A DNA stretch of 64,000 nt from Macrocystis pyrifera. Taxonomy: Eukaryota > Sar > Phaeophyceae > Laminariales > Laminariaceae. Position numbers and translations under genes: made by a program. The stretch spans positions 4,145,930 to 4,209,929 of the forward strand of contig JASSKH010000007.1 in the NCBI GenBank assembly GCA_031763025.1, in the 5' to 3' direction. The notes beneath the pieces are model-generated. The model did no database searches. It saw only the letters and a list, made by a program, of their open reading frames with translations, and was not told the origin of the DNA. Positions 59,083-64,000 of this stretch are shown in pieces (the first letter of the stretch is position 1; every line of letters starts with the position of its first letter).

Positions 59083-60147
59083 CTCAGTGGGTAAGTCAAG
59101 GGATCAAGCCGCCGTGTCCTACGTACGTACCGGTACCATCTTTGCTGCCGAAAGCGGACACGTCTCTGCCCTTCGGTATGCCAACGACAATACAAAGGGA
59201 CACCGATCCGACCCGGGTGGTCATAACATCTTCGACCGGCAAGGACTCAGGGGGACGGGCACCCTCGCCAATCTTGCACACTTCGACAGATCAGATTCCC
59301 AAATCACGATCCAGATAGATCGGAGCAGATAGACACCAGTAGATAGATGCTTCCTTTGATGTGAATATTTTTCGGGATCCATTTCGTAAGACCACGTTGG
59401 ATCTGTATGGCACGACTCTTGCGAACATGTTTTTGCCGTGAGGGATCCGAACGGTATGGATCTTGGCAACAACATATCATAACGGCAAGATATTGGCCTA
59501 CTGCTGTAGACCGTCATCTGTCCAATGAATGACGTCTTGCACCGAGACACCAAGCTTCAGGTTCGGATGCGTCGAGAGACCGTACAACACGCGTCACAAT
59601 CATCAGCCAGCGAAAGAAGACAAACTGCTCCATATATACGAGTTGCAATGCCGACATGCTGAGCACCCCTGTCCCCCTAAAAAAGAAAACTATCACAATA
59701 TACACGAAGTACCAGGTATACGAGTATCCGCTGTTACACCGCTGTTTCATGAAAAAAAAAAAATTTGGAACACCAGGACCCCCTGTTGTCCCACGGCTGT
59801 TGGCACGAACAAACCTACTGCTCTGCAGTAGACTAAACATTCTACTGTTGATTACTAAAAACAAAAAACATAATAAACCTTCTGCTCTAGGTAGCCTGGA
59901 GGTTCTACTGCTGCTTACTACGAAAAAAATAAAATATGTATATATATATTACCTTCGTGCTGAGGTATCCCGCCCAGCACCCTCGACAGAAAAGATGGTT
60001 GCACGCCAAGGCATACGCGTCCTTCCCCTTTTTCTCGTCGCAGCAGATCCGGCACACCAGAGCGTCGCGCTTCCCCACCTCGCCCGTTTTCTTCTCGCCC
60101 ATGCCGATCCCAACCTTCGCCATCACCGATTCAGGAGCTGAGTAGTA
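44639..60147 (-). CDS. ARI: Ariadne-type RBR E3 ubiquitin ligase, five exons, N-terminus not found
   Basis: RBR ligases take ubiquitin from an E2 onto a catalytic cysteine in RING2 and then transfer it to a substrate. Exons on the minus strand: 60147-59953, 56545-56108, 54431-54271, 51524-51360 and 44894-44639, giving 404 residues with fully compatible phases (0, 0, 2, 2). RING1 is CRICCDEKKGKDAYALACNH and onward. The IBR region holds FCPGKNCD, CKCGSVFCFRCGE and HDPSSC. RING2 is CPKC..IEKNQGCNHMTC, then FCWIC; the Cys of QGC is the predicted catalytic residue by position (equivalent to parkin Cys431). The C-terminal Ariadne domain (WIDVQFLKTAMEQLIECRRV through VNDGL-like end) normally restrains activity until a neddylated cullin binds. 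The expected acidic/UBA-like N-terminus is absent; its exon(s) probably lie beyond 64000. The third intron has a GC donor. Confidence 0.95.
48312..48400. repeat. Palindromic element
   Basis: Arms with CAGTCCCGTTTTCGACAGAA and TCTCCAAATCGGGACTGCGG; diverged. Confidence 0.75.
48886..49290. repeat. GGCGGGACGGGACGGTAA minisatellite
   Basis: Units of about 28-32 bp, G-rich core plus a T-rich spacer (ATATTTTTTCCTC). Confidence 0.88.
49644..49748. mobile_element. TA-flanked MITE, copy 8
   Basis: Full-length, TA flanks, followed by the same block as copy 4. Confidence 0.92.
49749..49905. repeat. Block following MITE copy 8
   Basis: Counterpart of 11961-12110; a 10-base segment next to the MITE differs between the two. 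Confidence 0.65.
50559..50932. repeat. GGCGGGACGGGACGGTAA minisatellite, inverting
   Basis: Same core as 48886-49290 with spacer TTTTTCGGTGTC. Around 50870 the units flip to the complementary strand (ACCGTCCCGTCCCG), forming a potential large hairpin. Confidence 0.88.
51360..51524 (-). CDS. ARI: Ariadne RBR ligase exon, first half of Ariadne domain
   Basis: Acceptor GCGCAG, donor CTCAA/GTAAGC, phase 2. Encodes YQAHHSSQLIAEKQ, then ELQESS and WIDVQFLKTAMEQLIECRRV. Confidence 0.92.
52493..52560. repeat. Palindromic element, left half only
   Basis: Left arm CGCAGTCCCGATTTGGGGAC present, right arm lost. Inserted in the LINE fragment. Confidence 0.6.
52583..52686. mobile_element. TA-flanked MITE, copy 9
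   Basis: Inserted in the decayed LINE fragment; TA flanks intact. Confidence 0.92.
53578..53692 (+). mobile_element. Poly(C) retroposon 3' fragment
   Basis: Starts GCCTGGTCGGTGAAAACC and ends GAGTACA plus a C tract; 5'-truncated. Confidence 0.75.
53893..54257 (+). mobile_element. SINE-like retroposon with poly(C) tail, second full copy
   Basis: Nearly identical to 1453-1800 over its whole length, ending in 33 C. It ends 14 bp from the donor of the ariadne RING2 exon. No matching flank repeat is evident. Confidence 0.8.
54271..54431 (-). CDS. ARI: Ariadne RBR ligase exon with end of RING2
   Basis: Acceptor CAAACAG. Encodes AEFCWICMGDW, HGSTTGGYYKCNKY and LDRYLHYYK. The donor is AAGAG/GCGAGC; no GT lies nearby and the frame runs into a stop at once, while the GC donor restores YYKRYQAHHSS with the next exon. 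A 33-base C tract starts 14 bp past the donor (G on the gene strand). Confidence 0.9.
54942..54974. other. Perfect 14-bp hairpin
   Basis: AAGATCGGCCTGAG, loop AAAAA, CTCAGGCCGATCTT, preceded by a partial further copy (GGGGCCGATGTTGGGCC). Confidence 0.85.
55647..55752. mobile_element. TA-flanked MITE, copy 10
   Basis: Full-length, TA flanks, in ariadne intron 2. Confidence 0.9.
56108..56545 (-). CDS. ARI: Ariadne RBR ligase exon with RING1 end, IBR and start of RING2
   Basis: The largest exon (438 bp). Acceptor AAACAG, donor AAG/GTAGGG, both phase 0. It begins GTG CAC (VHEG) directly after the acceptor and needs no start codon. It contains the IBR cysteines and RING2 up to CRQCK. Confidence 0.95.
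56636..56850 (-). mobile_element. SINE-like poly(C) retroposon, 5'-truncated, reversed
   Basis: The 3' 200 bp of the family on the minus strand, including GAGTACA and the adjoining C tract. Confidence 0.8.
56902..56955. repeat. 54-bp G tract
   Basis: Followed by TGTACTCATTTGTTGCTTGC, a diverged relative of the poly(C) retroposon end in reverse. Confidence 0.95.
57048..57137. repeat. Palindromic element
   Basis: Arms CTGCGGTCCCATTTCGGGGA and TCCCCAATGCGGGACTGCAG; abuts a 31-base G tract. Confidence 0.8.
57852..57956. mobile_element. TA-flanked MITE, copy 11
   Basis: Full-length but with TTATGGGGG at the left end and a degraded left TA. Confidence 0.88.
58971..59082. repeat. 112-bp G tract
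   Basis: All G except one T at 58985. The longest homopolymer in the window. Confidence 0.95.
59953..60147 (-). CDS. ARI: Ariadne RBR ligase exon with RING1 start
   Basis: Acceptor ACTAACAG, donor AAG/GTAATA, both phase 0. Encodes YYSAPESVMAKVGIG, matching the helix before RING1, then CRIC, ALACNHLFCRGCW and YLSTK. Because it opens in mid-helix with an acceptor, at least one upstream exon exists. Confidence 0.92.
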
Positions 60148-61477
60148 CTGTTAGTGGACATCATGGTACAGGTTAAGACAGGACAGAAAAAAAGTGTCAA
60201 AATTACACGATGAGAATTGGAAATGGTATAATAGTAACCCTTCAAAAAATTACTCGAAACATGACCCTACTCCTACTCCACGTAATCAGTGAAAAAAACC
60301 AAAACCAAAACCAACGGGATACAGATGAGTAAAGGGGGCAAGGTAAACACCGAGGCTGGGAGGGTATTGGAGGCTGGGGCGGGGTGGGGTTGGGGTCGGG
60401 GGGTCGACGTGGCAGAGAAAGTCACTCAGCAAGTGAAAGAGCGTTCGCATTCAAGAACCTTTCGTTGAGTTCCAGCAAGGATGGGGGAAAAATATCGGAA
60501 CCTTTTGTAAACCATAGACGAGACGTGAGACGCGAGACCCGACGACCAAAGCTTGTGCCACTCCGTCCGGAAAAGTAACTACTGTCTCGAGTACTCAGTC
60601 GATGAGATTTCGCAAAAAAAAAAAAACCTGTTTGCAGTAATGCAGAAACAAGTTGACGCCTCTCGGCAACCATAGACACATGATCCATCGACACCTGACC
60701 TAAATTACGACATGTATACACCAGATAGGAAATGGTACTGGCATGACAACCATGAACCAGGTACACACACAAGATCACAAAAAAAGAAAGAACATGGCAA
60801 GCCGGTTGCTTCTACAAACAAGGGGTAACGGGGAGAGCGAGCTCCACAACAACAGTCTCTCCACAGCAAGAGTTGTAAAGCTGAAGAAAAAACAAGTGAG
60901 GTACACAACGGCAAGCCAAAAAAAAAAAAAATCAACAAAATGTGGAAGAAAGAGCCACAGGCCAAGGAGCAAATAACATACTAGCCAAATGCAAAAGAAC
61001 GAAAGGCAAGAACCTCATGCAAGACAGCGAAAAGCAAGAGCGCACGAGTAAAGATCAAGAAGCAACAGGCTTGAACCAACAGCGGACAGCGCGGACTCGA
61101 AGCAACGAGAGCGGGAAGCAAAACTTCATAGCCAACAAAATCAACGGCGAGATCTTCAAGCAAAGAGCAACGCAACAGAGCTACTGTAGCTTCGTAAGAC
61201 TTCAGTAGTTATTTGCTACAAAGGCAGAACAAAAAACTAGACCTGAATGGAAAAAGATTAATCAGGTAACCGCCATCATCACGACGTTGCTGTGCTGTAG
61301 CTGCAGTATACCCGGTACACCGCTGAACAGGCACGAACGAGCCCCCAACAGAAGGCCAACAGCATGAGCATGAGCAATCAAATCACGCCTTACAAAACCA
61401 GGTGTGCCTTGTCTCGTCGTTCTCGGGACGGCGCCGGCAAGCCGCAGGCAGTAAAAAATAAAGCGCAGCCGGGGGAA

Positions 61478-61850
61478 GACGATGAGTGGCATCTGCCACC
61501 GCGGCATTTCATCTGCTACCGAGGCATCTCATCTGCCACCGTGGCATCTCATCTGCCACCGAGGCATGTCACCCGCCACCGACGTATCCCATCTGCCACC
61601 GAGGCCATCTCATCTACGCCACCAGGGCATCTGCCACCAAGGTATTTGCCACCGACGAGTATAGTGTGCCACCGAGACATCGGCCACAAAGGCATCTGCC
61701 ACCGAGGCGTTAAGCCACCGAGGACTTCACCCCTAGGCATGTCACCCGGGCAACTAATCTGCCACCGAGGCCTCTCATGTCCCACCGAGGTATCTGCCAC
61801 CGCATGGTGCCATCCAGGAATTAATCGTGCCACCGAGAGTCGTGCCCCCT
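61478..61850. repeat. CATCTGCCACCGAGG minisatellite
   Basis: About 15 degenerate units of roughly 20 bp. Confidence 0.85.
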
Positions 61851-63649
61851 CCACAGCAGAACTACTGTGTACTTGAAGGACGTATGGCAGAGGAAACCAG
61901 TCGAGCTCGGTCGGTCATCTCTGCTGTCAAGAAAAAAAAAAAAAAAAACGTCATGTGGCCCTCTCTCTTGCCACTGCGCTGGAAGGAGAGAGACAACGCT
62001 CCCCATCATAACTTCTACCAGTGGAGATTCAGCAAACATGAGCCAAGCTCCTGAATTGTACCTCTTGGTGACGGCAAGACCCTATTGCTGCTACGGGGTG
62101 CTTCTTGGATCGACGACAACACAACAGGAGTCAGTCCTACCGCCAGCATTACACCAGGTAGTGGGGTAAGCCAAACCCACGTGACGAGCTGACGAAAAGC
62201 GAGCGCAGCCATACTATCGCTATACCTGGTGCCATTTATCACACCAAGCGACCAAAAAAAATGGCGTAGTTGGTGGGCCAGCTCCGACGAAGGCCCTAAG
62301 GCGTGCCGGCCAACGCGCTTCCCTTCTCTGCGACACCGAAGTGTGCGATCCAGTCTCCGGGCATGGCATAGCAGGAAACCACGGCAAGCGCTACTTGCTG
62401 CTGCTGCTGTGCGATACTGCCGACTCTGGTTCATACATGCCATGCTGTAGGAGGCGGGCAATGACTGCGCTACATGCCCGAAAAAAGGAAAAGTTCACAA
62501 GCGAGATATCGTTCCTTCAGATTTACCACCAATATATTGCTAGTGCACGCCTTAATTTGACACAAAACGTTATTGTTTTGTTTTTCGGCCAAAAACGTCA
62601 CAGGGGGGCGACATGCCCCACGTATAGACCAAAACAAGTAAGGTGGGCGACGGTTTCGGCCTCTGACGCACGCGGACCATATAGAAACTCCCCAAGTAAA
62701 AGCACTATCCCCATAGAAATGTACAACTACAGCAGTAGTATTCGCAGACATGAGCCTGCCACAGGTCAGACACTTTACGTCGAAAAAATTAAGTTTGGGG
62801 TTGTTCTCGTTTTTGCTGTGGCCGCTCTATAAAGTGAAAACCTCGATTAGTTTGCAAGACGAAAAAAAGTCGCGGGGGATCAGGGTGCCGAGTTGCAACA
62901 GGGTCGGTGAAAGCGTCGACCTGTGATATTCTCTGACAGGCTATTGTGCATACAAATCGTCCGCATCTCAAACAGATGATGACCTCGATCGTGCAGAATC
63001 TACCCTGTTGTTGTGAGATATGTGCGTGCAGGATCTGTGTAGAGTACATATCCAATCCAAGAAGCACCTGCCAGATCATGCAGGTTATACGTGCGGCTTC
63101 CACCAGCCACCGTGAGCTAGATCGTACAGAATCGAGACTAGATCTGCCTTGAAAGATCTAGATCATCACAGAGCAATGGGAATGATCTGTAGATGTTCTG
63201 TTCGAGGTGTGAAATCGTCCCTGTCCGCAAAATAACTGCCAAGTAATATTAGGATATTAACCCCGTTTGGACTGCAGTCCGTCTCTGGGACCAAACCCCA
63301 CCATATACCTGGGAGTCGGCAGGAAATAACGACTAAAAACTAATGGGTAGGAGCCAGCAAAAAATAAAAAAATAGAGAGCAAGTCGGCTGGCGAAGCCAG
63401 CTGATCGCCATCCGACTTGTAAGTCAGGCGAGCGAATCCAGCCACATTAGCCCCACGTACCCGGCCGACTGTCCCCGCCCCGCCCAAAACCCGCATTGAA
63501 CAATCCTTCCTACAAGTGTGGAAACCCAGTACGTTGGATAGTGGATAGTGGATAGTCCGCACCTCCGGGAAAACACTATAAAACAAATAATTCGGCAAGA
63601 AACTTGTTGTGGCAAGTCACAGCTCAAACATGACGTCTCAAAAGATGGG

Positions 63650-64000
63650 CATCCCGTCTGAGGTCGAAAGTGTCGTCTCCGGGCAGGTTTCATATTTTGA
63701 TAAGAGACAGATGCCTACGCTCCTGCTCTGACTGGCGAGCACTCAGGCAGTTTTGGGCAGGCAGGGGGCAACCAAACATGTTCGAGCACAAACATGATAT
63801 AGGACCTGAACTGCTACCGCTGTATAGATGCTAAACAAACAGCACGAACAATAGCAAATAGACGGACATCCATCCAGTCAGAGGTCGAAAGTGTCGTCTC
63901 CGGACATGTTCAATATTTCGACAAGAGACAGATATGCCTAAGCTCATGCTCCGACTGGCGAGTACTCAGGCAGCTTTTGGGCAGAGGCAGGAGGCAACCA
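63650..64000. repeat. Direct duplication at right window edge
   Basis: 63650-63775 is repeated at 63872-64000 (GAGGTCGAAAGTGTCGTCTC, GACTGGCGAG, GGGGGCAACCA-like); the second copy may continue past the edge. Confidence 0.85.

Larger units (their letters stand above)
56546..59952. other. Ariadne intron 1 of the visible part
   Basis: Holds a reversed poly(C) retroposon (about 56636-56850), G tracts (56902-56955, 57017-57047, 58971-59082), a palindromic element (57048-57137), a GATA microsatellite (57808-57830), a MITE (57852-57956) and a loose GGGGCGGTCA-type repeat (58610-58860). Confidence 0.6.
60148..64000. other. Presumed ariadne upstream intron; no exon found
   Basis: I looked on the minus strand for the UBA-like region and acidic N-terminus and found none. 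The stretch holds a 20-bp minisatellite (about 61478-61850) and a 125-bp direct duplication (63650-64000). It may be intron or may include promoter sequence. Confidence 0.4.

Noticed and set aside
58920-59318. 132-codon poly-Gly frame
   Set aside because: Produced by the 112-bp G tract.
61478-61850. CRISPR-like or coding repeat
   Set aside because: Degenerate contiguous 20-bp tandem repeat; frames through it are low complexity.

Overview
This is nuclear DNA of a eukaryote with large, repeat-rich introns. I count three protein-coding genes in 64 kb, all split into short GC-rich exons (about 75-440 bp), separated by introns of up to 11 kb full of transposons, minisatellites and homopolymer tracts. 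The best guess is an alga with a mid-sized, repeat-rich genome, possibly a brown-alga-like stramenopile. That placement is inference from intron structure, GC-rich exons and a Ty1/copia element, and no marker gene in the window proves it.

Genes. (1) ZPR1, a zinc-finger protein that binds translation factor eEF1A in related species, lies on the minus strand from 13980 down to 817. Nine exons joined in frame give about 452 codons, and its last exon(s) lie beyond the left edge. (2) A 266-residue DUF547 protein lies on the plus strand, with five exons from 14591 to 34677 and all phases compatible. It is divergent from ZPR1 across about 610 bp that may be a shared promoter. (3) An ariadne-type RING-between-RING (RBR) E3 ubiquitin ligase lies on the minus strand, with five exons from 60147 down to 44639. 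Its N-terminal exon(s) were not found and probably lie further right. Genes 2 and 3 converge on a 10-kb gene-free interval (34678-44638). None of the three has an obvious functional link to the others.

Mobile elements. A 6.58-kb Ty1/copia element (22245-28827, minus strand) sits antisense in DUF547 intron 3. It has 278-bp LTRs differing at two positions, a 5-bp target duplication, and gag, protease, integrase, reverse transcriptase (RT) and RNase H domains broken by frame changes and one TAG. A decayed LINE RT fragment lies in an ariadne intron. A 105-bp TA-flanked MITE family has 11 copies, one with its empty site preserved in a nearby duplicate. Other families are a roughly 90-bp palindromic element, a SINE-like retroposon ending in poly(C) (which accounts for several of the long G/C tracts), and a retroposon ending in poly(A).

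Other structure. There are several minisatellites, one of them inverting on itself; a 112-bp G tract; perfect hairpins; a 1.8-kb region of TAAC/GTTA motifs; and a strongly over-represented palindromic 9-mer, TACCWGGTA. Two of the 16 introns internal to the gene models appear to be GC-AG. I found no rRNA, tRNA, CRISPR or convincing new gene system.
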